A stretch of DNA of 64,000 nucleotides from Pseudomonas chlororaphis subsp. chlororaphis (GCF_003945765.1 NZ_CP027712.1:1302001-1366000); one strand, 5' to 3'; shown: positions 1-10,105, counted from the first letter of the stretch. Program-made: numbers and translations. Notes: generated from the sequence alone by a model not told the origin.

Positions 1-674
1 GACACCCGGCCTTCGATCATGCCCGGGCCTTCGGTGCCGGCGTTGAAGTTGACGAAACCTTCGTGCATCACGGTGGTGCCTTCGCCCACATAGGCGCCCA
101 GGCGGATACGCGCGGCGTCAGCGATACGCACGCCAGCCGGTACCACGTAGTCGGTCATTTTCGGGAACTTGTCCACCGAGAACACTTCCAGCAGCTCGCC
201 ACGCAGGCGGGCTTCCAGTTGACGCTCGGCCAGTTCGCCGAGGTCCACCGCGCCCTGGTTGGTCCAGGCCACGTTCGGCAGCAGCGGGAAGATCCCGGCC
301 AGGTTCAGGCCGTGCGGCTTGACCAGGCGGTGGGACAGCAGGTGCAGCTTCAGGTAGGCCTCCGGGGTGGAGGTCAACTGGGCGTCTTCGGCCAGCAGGG
401 TGGCGACCAGCGGCTTGTGGCTCTCGGCCAGGCGGGTCAGCAGCGCGGCCTGGGTGGCGTCGATGCTTTTCAGGGCGTCGGCCAGTTCTGCGGCCTGGGT
501 GGTGGTGAAGGTGATGGCCTGGTTGCCTTCGCTGTAACCCAGCACCGGGGCGATGGCGGCAACGATTTCCGCGGACGGCTTGAGCAGGGGCGCGGCGTAA
601 AACACTTCCAGCCACGCGCCTTGACGGTTTTGAGTGCCGACACCAAAGGCCAGGCTGAACAGGGTAGTGGACAT
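1..674 (-). CDS. dapD: Tetrahydrodipicolinate N-succinyltransferase DapD, cut by window edge
   Basis: The minus-strand frame opens at an ATG (674-672) preceded by AAGAGGT and stays open to the window edge, giving about 224 of an expected ~344 residues. The visible part matches the Pseudomonas-type DapD, with N terminus MSTTLFSLAFGVGTQNRQGA and the start of the hexapeptide-repeat region near the edge (RIRLGAYVGEGTTVMHEGF). The enzyme transfers succinyl from succinyl-CoA to tetrahydrodipicolinate in lysine/diaminopimelate synthesis. dapC, which acts next in the pathway, lies 2.4 kb upstream on the same strand, so the pathway genes are clustered. The C-terminal acyltransferase beta-helix lies outside the window. 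Confidence 0.93.
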   Translation of the reverse strand, partial: MSTTLFSLAFGVGTQNRQGAWLEVFYAAPLLKPSAEIVAAIAPVLGYSEGNQAITFTTTQAAELADALKSIDATQAALLTRLAESHKPLVATLLAEDAQLTSTPEAYLKLHLLSHRLVKPHGLNLAGIFPLLPNVAWTNQGAVDLGELAERQLEARLRGELLEVFSVDKFPKMTDYVVPAGVRIADAARIRLGAYVGEGTTVMHEGFVNFNAGTEGPGMIEGRV

Positions 675-708
675 GCTGTTACCTCTTACAAAATTGAGCG
701 GGCAGGCG

Positions 709-1071
709 TTATTTGATTTCTGCCGCGTAGATATCGGGCTTGAAGCCAATCAGGGTTCGGTCGCCGAGATCGAGCACCGGGCGCTTGATCATCGAGGGTT
801 GCGCGAGCATCAGTTCGATCGCTTTCGCCTGGTCGAGATCGGCTTTGCGTTCGTCGTCGAGTTTGCGAAAGGTCGTGCCCGCACGGTTCAGCACCACCTG
901 CCAGCCGTGCTCGTTGCACCACTGGGCCAGGTGTTCGCGGTCGATTCCGGCCGCTTTGTAGTCATGGAAGTCATAGCTGACAGCGTGTTCATCGAGCCAG
1001 GTGCGCGCCTTTTTCATGGTGTCGCAGGCTTTGATGCCGAAAAGGTGCAACGTTTTGCTTGAAGCGGTCAA
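709..1071 (-). CDS. ArsC/Spx-family (YffB-like) thioredoxin-fold protein
   Basis: About 120 residues of the ArsC/Spx/YffB family. A single redox Cys lies in the N-terminal motif GIKACDTMKKA, followed by the family pattern of a middle helical region and RPVLDLGDRTLIGF near the C terminus. I chose the TTG at 1071-1069 because AAGGGGG sits 7 bases upstream and because homologues start a few residues before the first strand. A GTG at 1110 would add 13 residues but has no visible Shine-Dalgarno. The gene sits 34 bases upstream of dapD on the same strand, a conserved pairing in Pseudomonas. The family is related to arsenate reductase, but the physiological substrate is not known and arsenate reduction should not be assumed. 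Confidence 0.85.
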   Translation of the reverse strand: MTASSKTLHLFGIKACDTMKKARTWLDEHAVSYDFHDYKAAGIDREHLAQWCNEHGWQVVLNRAGTTFRKLDDERKADLDQAKAIELMLAQPSMIKRPVLDLGDRTLIGFKPDIYAAEIK

Positions 1072-1297
1072 GGAATTGCCCCCTTTTGAGATGCTGGAGT
1101 TAAAGGTCACGGATTATGCCATGCCCGCGGCGGTTCGGCGTCGGCGAAGGCCCGGCTTTGTAGCTTTGTGTGACAGCGGCATAGGCCGCTTGCGACTTTT
1201 GTGCAGCGGCGAGGCCCCAGCTTAAGCGGCTAATATGGCACTTCGACGGTAACCTGTTGCCTGAAGTCCGCTGCTGATCGATTGGGAAAACCGCTTT

Positions 1298-2944
1298 ATG
1301 CAAACCGCTTATACCGTCCTTATCCTGCTGATGCTGGTGAGTCTCTCGCGGCTGGTCGGACGGGTGATTCCGTTGCCGTTGCCGCTGCTGCAGATCGCCG
1401 CCGGGGCCTTGCTGGCCTGGCCCACCCTGGGGCTGCACGTGGCCCTGGACCCGGAACTGTTTCTGTTCCTGTTCCTGCCGCCGCTGCTGTTCTCCGATGG
1501 CTGGCGCATGCCCAAGCGTGAGCTGTGGCGCCTGCGCGGGCCGATTCTGACCCTGGCCGTGGGCCTGGTGCTGTTCACCGTGGTGGGAGCCGGTTATTTC
1601 ATTCACTGGTTGCTGCCGACCATTCCCTTGCCGGTGGCCTTCGCCCTGGCGGCGGTGCTGTCGCCGACCGACGCCGTGGCGGTCTCGGCGATTTCCCAGA
1701 ACCGCCTGCCGACGCCCTTGATGCACATGCTGCAGGGCGAGGCGCTGATGAACGACGCATCCGGCCTGGTGACCTTCAAGTTCGCCCTGGCGGCAGCCGT
1801 GACCGGGGTGTTTTCCCTGGCCAATGCCAGCCTGACTTTTGTCCTGGTGGCCGTCGGCGGCCTGGCGGTCGGCGTGGCCCTGAGCTGGCTGGTGGGGCGC
1901 TTGCGGGCCTGGATGATCGCCCGCGGCTGGGACGACCCGGCGACCCATGTGGTGTTCATGCTGTTGCTGCCGTTCGCCGCCTACGTGCTGGCCGAGCGCC
2001 TGGGAGCCTCGGGCATCCTCTCGGCGGTGGCGGCGGGGATGATGCAGAGCTGGCTCGATCTGTTGCCCCGGCAGACCAGCACGCGCTTGCTCAACCGCAG
2101 CGTCTGGTCGCTGCTGGAGTTCGCCTTCAACGGCCTGATCTTTCTGCTGTTGGGCCTGCAACTGCCGGACATCATCAAGGCCGTGGTCAGCCACGAAACC
2201 ACCTTGTGGCCGACCCTGTTCTATCGCTGCCTGGATGTGGGAGCGATCTTCCTGGTATTGCTGGTGCTGCGGTTCATCTGGGTGCAAAGCATCTGGCGCC
2301 TGTCCGGCCTGTTGCGCCGCTGGCGTGGCAAGGGCGAACTGACCCTGGTGCCGACCGCGCGTTCCTGCTGGTTGCTGACGGTGGGCGGGGTACGCGGGGC
2401 GGTGACCCTGGCGGGCGTCATGTCGGTGCCGCTGTTGCTGGGAGCGGGCGAGGCTTTTCCCGAGCGCGACCTGCTGATCTTCATTGCCGCCGGGGTGATC
2501 CTGTTGTCGCTGGTGGCCGCCTGTATCGCCTTGCCGCTGTTGCTGCGGGGCATCCAGAAGAGTCCTGACGACAAGCGGCATGCCGAAGTGCGTGACGCCT
2601 GGCGCAAAACCGCCGAGGCGGCGATCCATGCCCTGGAGGCCGAGGAAGTGGCCGATGGGGCCGGCTCGCCGGATGCGGCCCAGGCGGCGCTGGCCACCGA
2701 GCTCAAGGGGCGGCTGATGTCGGAGTATCGCCATCAACTGGAGGTGTTCAACGATTCCGCCGAGGCCCAGGCGCTGGCGTTTCAGATGGACTTGCTGGAG
2801 CGCAAATTACGTTTGAAGGCGCTGCGGGCGCAACGGCTGGAGTTGTATCGGTTGAGCCGCCAGCACCAGATCGGCGACGACGTGTTGCGCGAGGTATTGG
2901 GCGAGCTGGACCTCAGCGAGGCCAATCTGGGGCAGGTGAAATAA
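1298..2944 (+). CDS. CPA1-family Na+(K+)/H+ antiporter
   Basis: A 548-residue inner-membrane protein. The first ~410 residues are strongly hydrophobic with about 12 membrane segments. The CPA1 ion-path motifs are present: LSPTDAVAVSAI (around residue 125) and the Asn-Asp doublet in EALMNDASGLVTF (around 150). The last ~130 residues are charged and helical (KRHAEVRDAWRKTAEAA onward), a cytoplasmic tail typical of NhaP/NhaG-like exchangers. It probably exchanges monovalent cations for protons. Ion specificity cannot be read from the sequence. It stands alone, oriented opposite to its neighbours, with a REPIN after its stop codon. Confidence 0.88.
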   Translation: MQTAYTVLILLMLVSLSRLVGRVIPLPLPLLQIAAGALLAWPTLGLHVALDPELFLFLFLPPLLFSDGWRMPKRELWRLRGPILTLAVGLVLFTVVGAGYFIHWLLPTIPLPVAFALAAVLSPTDAVAVSAISQNRLPTPLMHMLQGEALMNDASGLVTFKFALAAAVTGVFSLANASLTFVLVAVGGLAVGVALSWLVGRLRAWMIARGWDDPATHVVFMLLLPFAAYVLAERLGASGILSAVAAGMMQSWLDLLPRQTSTRLLNRSVWSLLEFAFNGLIFLLLGLQLPDIIKAVVSHETTLWPTLFYRCLDVGAIFLVLLVLRFIWVQSIWRLSGLLRRWRGKGELTLVPTARSCWLLTVGGVRGAVTLAGVMSVPLLLGAGEAFPERDLLIFIAAGVILLSLVAACIALPLLLRGIQKSPDDKRHAEVRDAWRKTAEAAIHALEAEEVADGAGSPDAAQAALATELKGRLMSEYRHQLEVFNDSAEAQALAFQMDLLERKLRLKALRAQRLELYRLSRQHQIGDDVLREVLGELDLSEANLGQVK

Positions 2945-2956
2945 CGTCTGTCTTCT

Positions 2957-3045
2957 TGTAGGAGCGAAGCTTGCTCGCGATGAACGATAACGCGGTGTAT
3001 CAGTTGTACGGCGTCGTTTCTATCGCGGGCAAGCCTCGCTCCTAC
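2957..3045. repeat. REPIN (paired inverted REP elements)
   Basis: Two inverted REP units, TGTAGGAGCGAAGCTTGCTC at 2957 and its near-complement ending CCTCGCTCCTAC at 3044, are separated by a short spacer between the convergent antiporter gene and dapC. This is the common extragenic repeat of fluorescent Pseudomonas. The same family recurs at 27733 and 56723. Confidence 0.85.
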
Positions 3046-3056
3046 GGGGGGGGGAG

Positions 3057-4256
3057 TTACTTACGACGCTGAACGAAATCGCGGATCCGCTCGGCGGCTT
3101 CCACGCATTCGGCCAATGGCGCCACCAGGGCCATGCGCACCCGACCGGCTCCCGGATTGCTGCCGTCAACATCGCGCGACAGGTAGGAGCCCGGTACCAC
3201 GGTCACGTGTTCCTGTTCGTACAGGTCACGGCAGAACGCCGTGTCGTCGCCCGCCACGTTCGGCCACAGGTAGAAGCTACCGTCCGGGCGCTGCACGTCG
3301 AGTACCGGCGCCAGGATCTCCAGCACCGCATCGAACTTCTCGCGATACAGCGCGCGGTTGGCGCGCACATGCACTTCGTCGTTCCAGGCGGCGATGCTGG
3401 CCAGCTGGGTCTGAACCGGCATGGCGCAGCCATGGTAGGTGCGGTACAGCAGGAAGCCCTTGAGGATCTCCGCGTCGCCGGCGACGAAGCCGGAGCGCAG
3501 GCCCGGCAGGTTGGAGCGCTTGGACAGGCTGTGGAACACCACGCAACGCTTGAAGTCCTGGCGTCCCAGCTCGGCGCAGGCACTGAGCAGGCCGGGAGGC
3601 GGGGTCTGCTCGTCGAAGTACAGCTCGCTGTAGCACTCGTCGGCGGCGATCACGAAATCGTACTGGTCGGCCAGGGCGATGAGTTTCTTCAGGGTTACGA
3701 TCGGGATCAGCGCGCCGGTCGGGTTGCCCGGCGAGCACAGGAACAGGATCTGGCAACGCTGCCAGATCTCGGCCGGTACCGCGTCGAAGTCCGGATTGAA
3801 GCCGTTTTCATCCAGGCACGGCAGGTAGTGCGGCTTGGCGCCGGCGAGGAAGGCCGCGCCTTCGTAGATCTGATAGAAGGGGTTCGGGCTGACCACCAGC
3901 GCGTCGTCGCCACGGTTGACCACGGTCTGGGTGAAGGCGAACAGCGCCTCGCGGGTGCCGTTGACCGGCAGCACATTGCGCGCCGGGTCGATCCAGCCGT
4001 CGGGCACGCCAAAACGCCGTTCGCACCAGCTGGCGATGGCTTCGCGCAGGGCTGGAAGCCCCAGGGTCGTCGGATACACGGCCATCTGGTCGAGGTTATT
4101 GGCCAGGGCCTCGGCGACAAAGCTCGGCGAGCGGTGCTTGGGTTCGCCGATGGACAGCGCGATAGGGCGCTTGGCCGGGTTGGGCTGGACGCCGCCGAGC
4201 AGGGCGCGGAGTTTCTCGAACGGGTAGGGCTGCAGCTGGTTCAGAGCGTTGTTCAT
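3057..4256 (-). CDS. dapC: Succinyldiaminopimelate transaminase DapC
   Basis: A 399-residue class I/II aminotransferase with pyridoxal phosphate. Residues seen: PGNPTGA at 176-182, the cofactor-pairing Asp in AADECYSE (about 206), and the Schiff-base Lys in SLSKRSNLPGLRSG (K246). It converts N-succinyl-2-amino-6-ketopimelate to N-succinyl-LL-diaminopimelate, the step after DapD. It is 39 bases downstream of glnD, in the same direction, suggesting co-transcription. Length and N terminus (MNNALNQLQPYPFEKLRALL) fit the Pseudomonas DapC family rather than ArgD-type enzymes, so I am confident of the specific call. Confidence 0.93.
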   Translation of the reverse strand: MNNALNQLQPYPFEKLRALLGGVQPNPAKRPIALSIGEPKHRSPSFVAEALANNLDQMAVYPTTLGLPALREAIASWCERRFGVPDGWIDPARNVLPVNGTREALFAFTQTVVNRGDDALVVSPNPFYQIYEGAAFLAGAKPHYLPCLDENGFNPDFDAVPAEIWQRCQILFLCSPGNPTGALIPIVTLKKLIALADQYDFVIAADECYSELYFDEQTPPPGLLSACAELGRQDFKRCVVFHSLSKRSNLPGLRSGFVAGDAEILKGFLLYRTYHGCAMPVQTQLASIAAWNDEVHVRANRALYREKFDAVLEILAPVLDVQRPDGSFYLWPNVAGDDTAFCRDLYEQEHVTVVPGSYLSRDVDGSNPGAGRVRMALVAPLAECVEAAERIRDFVQRRK

Positions 4257-4295
4257 CGGTGCAGTGTCTCACTCAAAGCGGGTCGTGGCGCGTGG

Positions 4296-6998
4296 TCAGA
4301 AGTTCAGGCGCGTCAAGGCGGTAGGCGGTTCGTGGCTGACGCTCAGCTGTTCGACGATGGCGTCCTGCAGTCGGCTGCACAGCTGGGGATCGGACAGTTG
4401 CTGGTTGTGCGCGTCGGTAATGAAGAACACGTCTTCCACGCGCTCGCCCAGGGTCGCGATCTTGGCGTTTTGCAGCGACAGGTCGAACTCCAGGAAGATC
4501 TTGCCGATGCGCGCCAGCAGGCCGGGGCGATCGGGAGCGCTCAGTTCGAGCACGGTGACCGGGCGCTGGGCATCGTTGTGGATAGTCACTTGCGGCGGGA
4601 AGGCGAAGTGCTTGAGCTGACGCGGTACCCGACGCTGGATGATGGTCGGGTAGTCGTCAGGATTGCGCAGGGCCTCGGTAAGGCCGTCGCGGATCTGTTT
4701 GACGCGTTGCGGGTTGTTGCCGATCGAGCCGCCGTCATTGTCGAGCACGATATAGGTGTCGAGGGTGAACTGGCTGCTCGAGGTGATGATCCGGGCGTCA
4801 TGGATGTTCAGGTTCAACTGGTCCATCGCGGCCACGGTCACGGCGAAGAAATCGTGCTGGTCCGGGGCGTAGATGAAGATCTGCGTGCCACCCTCGAATT
4901 CGCGCTGGGTGGTTTCCTTGATCAGCACCAGCGGGCCGCCGTCGGCCGGCTGCTGGAGGATCGCATCGCTGTGCCAGGCCACATCGCCGGCGGTGTGGCG
5001 CAGGAAGTAGTCGTCACCCAGTTGCGCCCAGAGCTGCTCGACGTCGTCCGGGTCGGTGCCGGCGCGGACCAGAATGTCCAGGGCCGCGCTTTGCGTCTGG
5101 CGGATCTGCTCTTCGCGGTCCACCGGGTTTTCCAGGCCGCGGCGCAGGGCGCGCTTGGTCTCGGTGTAGAGCTGGCGCAACAGGCTGGCGCGCCATGAGT
5201 TCCACAGCGTCGGGTTGGTCGCGTTGATGTCGGAAACCGTCAGCACGTAGAGATAGTCCAGGCGGGTCTGGTCGACCACGACCTGGGCGAAGTCATGGAT
5301 GACCTGCGGGTCGGACAGGTCCTTGCGCTGGGCGGTGGTCGACATCACCAGATGGTTCTGCACCAGCCAGACGATCAGGCGCGTGTCCCACAGTGGCAAT
5401 TGGTGGCGGATGCAGAAGGCTTCCGCGTCCACGGCGCCGATATCCGAGTGGTCACCGTGCCGGCCCTTGCCAATGTCATGGTAGAGCCCGGCGAGGTAGA
5501 TCAGTTCGGGCTTGGGCAGCTTGGCCATGAGCTTGCTGGCCAGCGGGAATTTCTCCGAAACCTGGGTGTACTGCAGTTTGCGCAGGTGTTTGATCAGGTT
5601 TAGGGTGTGGGCGTCGACCGTATAGATGTGGAACAGGTCATGCTGCATCTGCCCGACGATATGGCCGAACTCCGGCAGATAACGCCCGAGAATGCCGTAG
5701 CGATTCATCCGCCGCAGGTTGCGGTGGATGCCGATCTCGCACTTGAACAGCTCGATGAACAGGCTGGTATTGCGAATGTCGTGGCGGAAATCGTCGTCGA
5801 TCAGGTGGCGATTTTCGCGCAGCAGGCGAATGGTGTCGGCGCGTACGCCCTTGATCTCCGGGTGCTGGGCCATGAGCACGAAGATTTCCAGCATGGCGAA
5901 CGGCGTACGGCGGAACACGTTGGCGTTGATCGCCTCGATGTAGCCGTCGTGCAGCTGGAAGCGCGAGTTGATCGGCTGCGGCGGCGCTTCGTCTTCCGGT
6001 GCGAGGATGACTTCCTCGAAATGCTGGATGATCAGGTCGCTGAGCTGGGCGATGCTCATCACCACCCGGTAGTACTGCTGCATGAAGCTTTCGATGGCCT
6101 GCTTGGCATCGTTGCCCTCGAACCCCAGCAGCTTGGCGATCGAGCGCTGGTGATCGAACAGCAGGCGGTCTTCGGCACGCCCGGCGAGCATGTGCAGGGC
6201 GTAGCGGACTTTCCACAGGAACTCCTGGGACGAGGCCAGCAGCGCGTTCTCGCTTTCCACCAGGAAACCTTCGCCGGCCAGGGCCCGCAGGTTCAGCGTG
6301 CCGTACTGGCGGCGGGCGACCCAGAGGATGGTCTGGATGTCACGCAGGCCACCGGGCGAGCCTTTGACGTTGGGTTCCAGATTGTATTCGGTGTCGTTGT
6401 ACTTGTGGTGCCGCGCTTTCTGTTCGGCGCGCTTGGCCAGGAAGAAGTCCTTGCTCGGCCACATGTGCGCCGTGCTGGTGACGTCGAGCATACGCTGGCG
6501 CAGGCGTTCGGGGCCGCAGATGGTGCGGCTTTCCATCAGGTTGGTAACCACCGTCAGGTCGGCGCGGGCCTCTTCGGCGCATTCCTCCACCGAGCGCACG
6601 CTTTGCCCGACTTCCAGGCCGATGTCCCAGAGCAGGGTCAGGAAGCGTTCGATGGAGTCGCGGAAAATCTCGTGGTCGGCGCTGTCCAGCAGGATCAGCA
6701 GGTCGATGTCGGAGTAGGGGTGCAGCTCGCCGCGACCGTAGCCGCCGACCGCCACCAGGGCGATGTCGGCGTCGTCGCTCCAGTCGAACTGGTCCCAAGC
6801 CTTTTGCAGGATGTTATCGACGAACCAGGCGCGGTCCTCGATGAGCCGGCGGATATCCCGTCCGCTGCGAAAGCGCTCGTCGAGCACTTCGCGTGCCTGG
6901 CGAATGGCTTTCTTGAAGGCAGCGATAGGGCTTGCCTTCAGGGCCAGTTCCGCCTGGAACTGGCCGCGGTCGAACAATTCGGGATCCACCTGCGGCAT
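4296..6998 (-). CDS. glnD: Bifunctional PII uridylyltransferase/uridylyl-removing enzyme GlnD
   Basis: 900 residues, the usual GlnD size. An N-terminal nucleotidyltransferase domain has [19 protein letters not shown] (85-103), with the metal-binding Asp pair at 97 and 99. An HD phosphohydrolase domain carries [13 protein letters not shown] (HD at 507-508). Two ACT domains fill the last ~200 residues and sense glutamine. It uridylylates and deuridylylates PII proteins and so sets nitrogen status signalling. The ATG at 6998 has AAAGGA just upstream. It lies 46 bases downstream of map, the arrangement found in many gammaproteobacteria. Confidence 0.97.
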   Translation of the reverse strand: MPQVDPELFDRGQFQAELALKASPIAAFKKAIRQAREVLDERFRSGRDIRRLIEDRAWFVDNILQKAWDQFDWSDDADIALVAVGGYGRGELHPYSDIDLLILLDSADHEIFRDSIERFLTLLWDIGLEVGQSVRSVEECAEEARADLTVVTNLMESRTICGPERLRQRMLDVTSTAHMWPSKDFFLAKRAEQKARHHKYNDTEYNLEPNVKGSPGGLRDIQTILWVARRQYGTLNLRALAGEGFLVESENALLASSQEFLWKVRYALHMLAGRAEDRLLFDHQRSIAKLLGFEGNDAKQAIESFMQQYYRVVMSIAQLSDLIIQHFEEVILAPEDEAPPQPINSRFQLHDGYIEAINANVFRRTPFAMLEIFVLMAQHPEIKGVRADTIRLLRENRHLIDDDFRHDIRNTSLFIELFKCEIGIHRNLRRMNRYGILGRYLPEFGHIVGQMQHDLFHIYTVDAHTLNLIKHLRKLQYTQVSEKFPLASKLMAKLPKPELIYLAGLYHDIGKGRHGDHSDIGAVDAEAFCIRHQLPLWDTRLIVWLVQNHLVMSTTAQRKDLSDPQVIHDFAQVVVDQTRLDYLYVLTVSDINATNPTLWNSWRASLLRQLYTETKRALRRGLENPVDREEQIRQTQSAALDILVRAGTDPDDVEQLWAQLGDDYFLRHTAGDVAWHSDAILQQPADGGPLVLIKETTQREFEGGTQIFIYAPDQHDFFAVTVAAMDQLNLNIHDARIITSSSQFTLDTYIVLDNDGGSIGNNPQRVKQIRDGLTEALRNPDDYPTIIQRRVPRQLKHFAFPPQVTIHNDAQRPVTVLELSAPDRPGLLARIGKIFLEFDLSLQNAKIATLGERVEDVFFITDAHNQQLSDPQLCSRLQDAIVEQLSVSHEPPTALTRLNF

Positions 6999-7044
6999 CG
7001 ATTGGCTTTCCTTTCTATCTATAGGTCAGGGCGCACTGCGTGGA

Positions 7045-7827
7045 TCAGGCCGAGACGCGCGCGATGGTGTCATCACTGCGCAGGGTGAAGATCTCGTAGC
7101 CGGTCTCGGTCACCAGCAGGGTGTGTTCCCACTGCGCGGAGAGCTTGCGGTCCTTGGTGATCGCGGTCCAGCCGTCGCCCAGCACCTTGGTGTCGGCCTT
7201 GCCCTGGTTGATCATCGGCTCGATGGTGAAGGTCATGCCGGCTTTCAGTTCCATGCCGGTGCCGGCGCGGCCGTAGTGCAGGATCTGCGGCTCTTCGTGG
7301 AACACCTTGCCGATACCGTGGCCGCAGAACTCGCGCACCACCGAGAAACCGTTCTTTTCAGCGTGCTTCTGGATGACTTCGCCGATGTCGCCCAGGCGGC
7401 AGCCCGGCTTCACCAGTTCGATGGCCTTGTACATGCATTCCTGGGTGATCTGCGACAGGCGCTCGGCCCAGACCGGCACGGTGCCGACGTGGAACATGCG
7501 GCTGGTATCGCCGTGGTAGCCGTCCTTGATGACGGTGACGTCGATGTTCAGGGTGTCGCCATCCTTCAGCGGCTTCTCGTTCGGGATGCCGTGGCACACC
7601 ACGTGGTTGATCGAGGTGCAGATGGACTTGGGGAAGCCCTTGTAATTCAACGGCGCGGGAATTGCATGCTGCACATTGACGATGTAGTCGTGGCAGATGC
7701 GGTCCAGCTCTTCGGTGGTCACGCCGGGTTTGACATGCTCGGCAATCATTTCCAGCACTTCGGCGGCCAGTTTGCCGGCGACACGCATTTTTGCGATGTC
7801 CTCGGGAGTTTTGAGGGTGACGGTCAT
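7045..7827 (-). CDS. map: Type I methionine aminopeptidase
   Basis: A 260-residue M24A metalloprotease that removes the initiator Met from nascent proteins. Motifs seen are NHVVCHGIPNEKPL, the metal-binding stretch DTLNIDVTVIKDGYHGDTS, EFCGHGIGKVFHEEP and TFTIEPMIN, which supply the usual Asp, Asp, His, Glu, Glu ligands. It is transcribed divergently from rpsB, the conserved map/rpsB arrangement. The ATG at 7827 follows AAGAGAG. Confidence 0.97.
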   Translation of the reverse strand: MTVTLKTPEDIAKMRVAGKLAAEVLEMIAEHVKPGVTTEELDRICHDYIVNVQHAIPAPLNYKGFPKSICTSINHVVCHGIPNEKPLKDGDTLNIDVTVIKDGYHGDTSRMFHVGTVPVWAERLSQITQECMYKAIELVKPGCRLGDIGEVIQKHAEKNGFSVVREFCGHGIGKVFHEEPQILHYGRAGTGMELKAGMTFTIEPMINQGKADTKVLGDGWTAITKDRKLSAQWEHTLLVTETGYEIFTLRSDDTIARVSA

Positions 7828-8086
7828 ACAGGCTCTCTTGACGCTCAGTGGCGCGGATAAACACGAAATGGCTTGAAAGCGGTGTATCGAAGGCAGATCC
7901 CGTTGTGGGGTCGCCGCGCTTTCAAAAGCCTCAAAAGTGCGATTCTAACAGAGCCCTGGGGCAAATCTGAGGCTCTGTGCGTCGCTTCTTTCTATAACAG
8001 TGGAGCATTCTGGCCCGATTCCAAGGGGGGAGCAAAAAAGCCCTCCGGGGGAAATGAGAATCCGGGTTCCGTTTTTACCCTTCTTA

Positions 8087-8097
8087 TGGTATAAAAT
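8087..8097 (+). promoter_or_regulatory. Extended -10 promoter for rpsB-tsf
   Basis: TGGTATAAAAT provides an extended -10 (TGnTATAAA) about 140 bases upstream of the rpsB start. No convincing -35 is seen, which is tolerable with an extended -10. The position in the map/rpsB divergent interval supports it as the main promoter. Confidence 0.55.
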
Positions 8098-8150
8098 GCG
8101 CCGCTTTCCGGGGATGCCCCGAAAAGCCTAAACCCACACACGTGTCGACA

Positions 8151-8194
8151 CGATGACCTGGGTGCCCTCAGCACAAGCTGTTGGTTGGTCATTG
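8151..8194 (+). promoter_or_regulatory. Hairpin in the rpsB leader, possible S2 autoregulatory site
   Basis: An 8-bp stem (CGATGACC with GGTCATTG, including one wobble pair) encloses a ~28-base loop in the untranslated leader of rpsB, about 40 bases before the start codon. rpsB leaders of gammaproteobacteria are known to mediate feedback by S2. That this hairpin is the binding site is inference. Confidence 0.4.
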
Positions 8195-8234
8195 GGATAC
8201 GTGGAGGCCTAACCCGACTTATTAAGGAACTATC

Positions 8235-8975
8235 ATGTCCCAAGTCAACATGCGCGATATGCTGAAGGCCGGTGTGCACTTCGGTCACCAAACCCGTTAC
8301 TGGAATCCGAAAATGGGCAAGTACATTTTCGGCGCGCGTAACAAGATTCACATCATCAACCTTGAAAAAACCCTGCCAATGTTCAACGAAGCTCTGACTT
8401 TCGTAGAGCGTCTGGCCCAGGGCAAAAACAAGATTCTGTTCGTCGGCACCAAGCGTTCCGCTGGCAAGATCGTTGCTGAAGAAGCAGCACGTTGCGGTTC
8501 GCCGTACGTCGATCACCGCTGGTTGGGCGGCATGCTGACCAACTACAAGACCATCCGTGCTTCCATCAAGCGTCTGCGTGACCTGGAAGTTCAGTCGGAA
8601 GACGGTACCTTCGCCAAGCTGACCAAGAAAGAGGCGCTGATGCGCACTCGCGATCTGGAAAAGCTGGATCGTAGCCTGGGTGGTATCAAGGACATGGGCG
8701 GTCTGCCTGACGCACTGTTCGTGATCGACGTTGACCACGAGCGCATCGCGATCACCGAAGCCAACAAGCTGGGCATCCCGGTCATCGGCGTTGTCGATAC
8801 CAACAGCAGCCCGGAAGGCGTTGACTACATCATCCCAGGCAACGATGACGCCATCCGCGCCATCCAGCTGTACATGGGTTCGATGGCTGATGCCGTGATC
8901 CGTGGCCGCAACAACGTTGCTGGCGGCACCGAAGTATTCGCTGAAGACGCTCCAGCGCCGGCAGCTGAAGCCTGA
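8235..8975 (+). CDS. rpsB: 30S ribosomal protein S2
   Basis: 246 residues, full family length. The S2 hallmarks are the N terminus [36 protein letters not shown], and [15 protein letters not shown] followed by [21 protein letters not shown]2 binds the small subunit body near S1. SD TTAAGGAACTATC precedes the ATG. The gene heads the rpsB-tsf unit and is followed by a strong hairpin before tsf. Confidence 0.98.
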   Translation: MSQVNMRDMLKAGVHFGHQTRYWNPKMGKYIFGARNKIHIINLEKTLPMFNEALTFVERLAQGKNKILFVGTKRSAGKIVAEEAARCGSPYVDHRWLGGMLTNYKTIRASIKRLRDLEVQSEDGTFAKLTKKEALMRTRDLEKLDRSLGGIKDMGGLPDALFVIDVDHERIAITEANKLGIPVIGVVDTNSSPEGVDYIIPGNDDAIRAIQLYMGSMADAVIRGRNNVAGGTEVFAEDAPAPAAEA

Positions 8976-9004
8976 GTAACTGACGCTTAGCGTTTACTCA
9001 GTAC

Positions 9005-9033
9005 GCAAAAAGGGGGCTAGGCCCCCTTTTTGC
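9005..9033 (+). terminator. Hairpin terminator/attenuator between rpsB and tsf
   Basis: A 13-bp perfect stem (GCAAAAAGGGGGC / GCCCCCTTTTTGC) with a 3-base loop ends in a T run. It lies between two co-functional genes, so it probably acts as a partial terminator that sets the S2:EF-Ts ratio. Confidence 0.85.
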
Positions 9034-9179
9034 CACCTCGAAAATCATTTGCCGATGGCGCCCCTGCAGTTCTTGTCATGTGTGGCGGCTATCAAGGGTT
9101 TTCGAGAGCGCAGCTCAAGAATTGATCGCCCGTTGAGTCGGGTGGAATGGTTGAAAACCTATCCAAGAGGAATTTGAAA

Positions 9180-10046
9180 ATGGCAGAGATTACTGCAGCG
9201 TTGGTTAAAGAACTGCGCGAGCGTACCGGCGAAGGCATGATGGACTGCAAGAAAGCCTTGACCAAGGCTGGCGGCGACATCGAGAAAGCCATTGATGACA
9301 TGCGCGCTTCGGGCGCCATCAAGGCTGCCAAGAAAGCAGGCAACATCGCTGCTGAAGGCGCCATTGCCATCAAGGACGACGGTAAAGCCGCCGTTCTGCT
9401 GGAAGTCAACTCGCAGACCGACTTCCTGGCTCTGCAGGACGACTTCAAGGCATTCGTTGCTGCCAGCGTCGAAAAAGCTTTCGCTGACAAGCTGACCGAT
9501 GCCGCTCCGCTGATCGAAGCTCAAGAAGCCGATCGTCTGGTCCTGGTTGGCAAGACTGGCGAGAACGTCAACATCCGTCGTCTGGCTCGCGTTGAAGGTG
9601 ACGTGGTCGGTACTTACCTGCACGGTAACAAGATCGGTGTTGCGGTTGTCCTGAAAGGCGGTTCCGTAGAACTGGCCAAGGACATCGCCATGCACGTGGC
9701 TGCAAGCAACCCTGAGTTCCTGCTGCCATCGCAAGTTTCCGCTGAAGCCATCGAGCGCGAAAAAGCTGTGTTCCTGCAGCTGAACGAAGACAAGATGAAA
9801 GGCAAGCCAGCCGAAATCGTTGAAAAAATGATCGGTGGCCGTATCAGCAAGTTCCTGGCCGAAGCCAGCCTGGTTGAGCAAGCTTTCGTCAAGGATCCAG
9901 AAGTCACCGTAGGTGCCCTGGCCAAGAAAGGCGGCGCAGAAATCGTTTCGTTCACCCGCTTCGCGGTAGGTGAAGGTATCGAGAAGAAAGAAGACAACTT
10001 CGCTGAAGAAGTTGCCGCACAACTGGCTGCTGCCAAGCAACAGTAA
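9180..10046 (+). CDS. tsf: Elongation factor Ts
   Basis: 288 residues. EF-Ts catalyses GDP release from EF-Tu. It shows the N-terminal UBA-like region with MAEITAALVKELRERTGEGM and MDCKKALTKAGGDIEKAID, then the core TDFLALQDDFKAF and the C-terminal VEKMIGGRISKFLAE. I chose the ATG at 9180 (with AAGAGGAATTTGAAA upstream) over the in-frame ATG at 9147, because the family always begins at this point. It is followed by its own terminator at 10071. Confidence 0.97.
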   Translation: MAEITAALVKELRERTGEGMMDCKKALTKAGGDIEKAIDDMRASGAIKAAKKAGNIAAEGAIAIKDDGKAAVLLEVNSQTDFLALQDDFKAFVAASVEKAFADKLTDAAPLIEAQEADRLVLVGKTGENVNIRRLARVEGDVVGTYLHGNKIGVAVVLKGGSVELAKDIAMHVAASNPEFLLPSQVSAEAIEREKAVFLQLNEDKMKGKPAEIVEKMIGGRISKFLAEASLVEQAFVKDPEVTVGALAKKGGAEIVSFTRFAVGEGIEKKEDNFAEEVAAQLAAAKQQ

Positions 10047-10070
10047 GACGGTTTTTCAACTGTCGCCCGA

Positions 10071-10105
10071 AAGAGGCTGCCCGCTCACGCGCGCAGCCTC
10101 TTTTC
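10071..10105 (+). terminator. Rho-independent terminator after tsf
   Basis: AAGAGGCTGC (10071-10080) pairs with GCAGCCTCTT (10093-10102), followed by a short T tract. It separates the rpsB-tsf unit from pyrH. Confidence 0.85.

Noticed and set aside
1100..2737. A Gln/His-rich minus-strand frame opposite the antiporter
   Set aside because: The composition (many Q, H, R, G) is typical of antisense reading of a hydrophobic membrane-protein gene.
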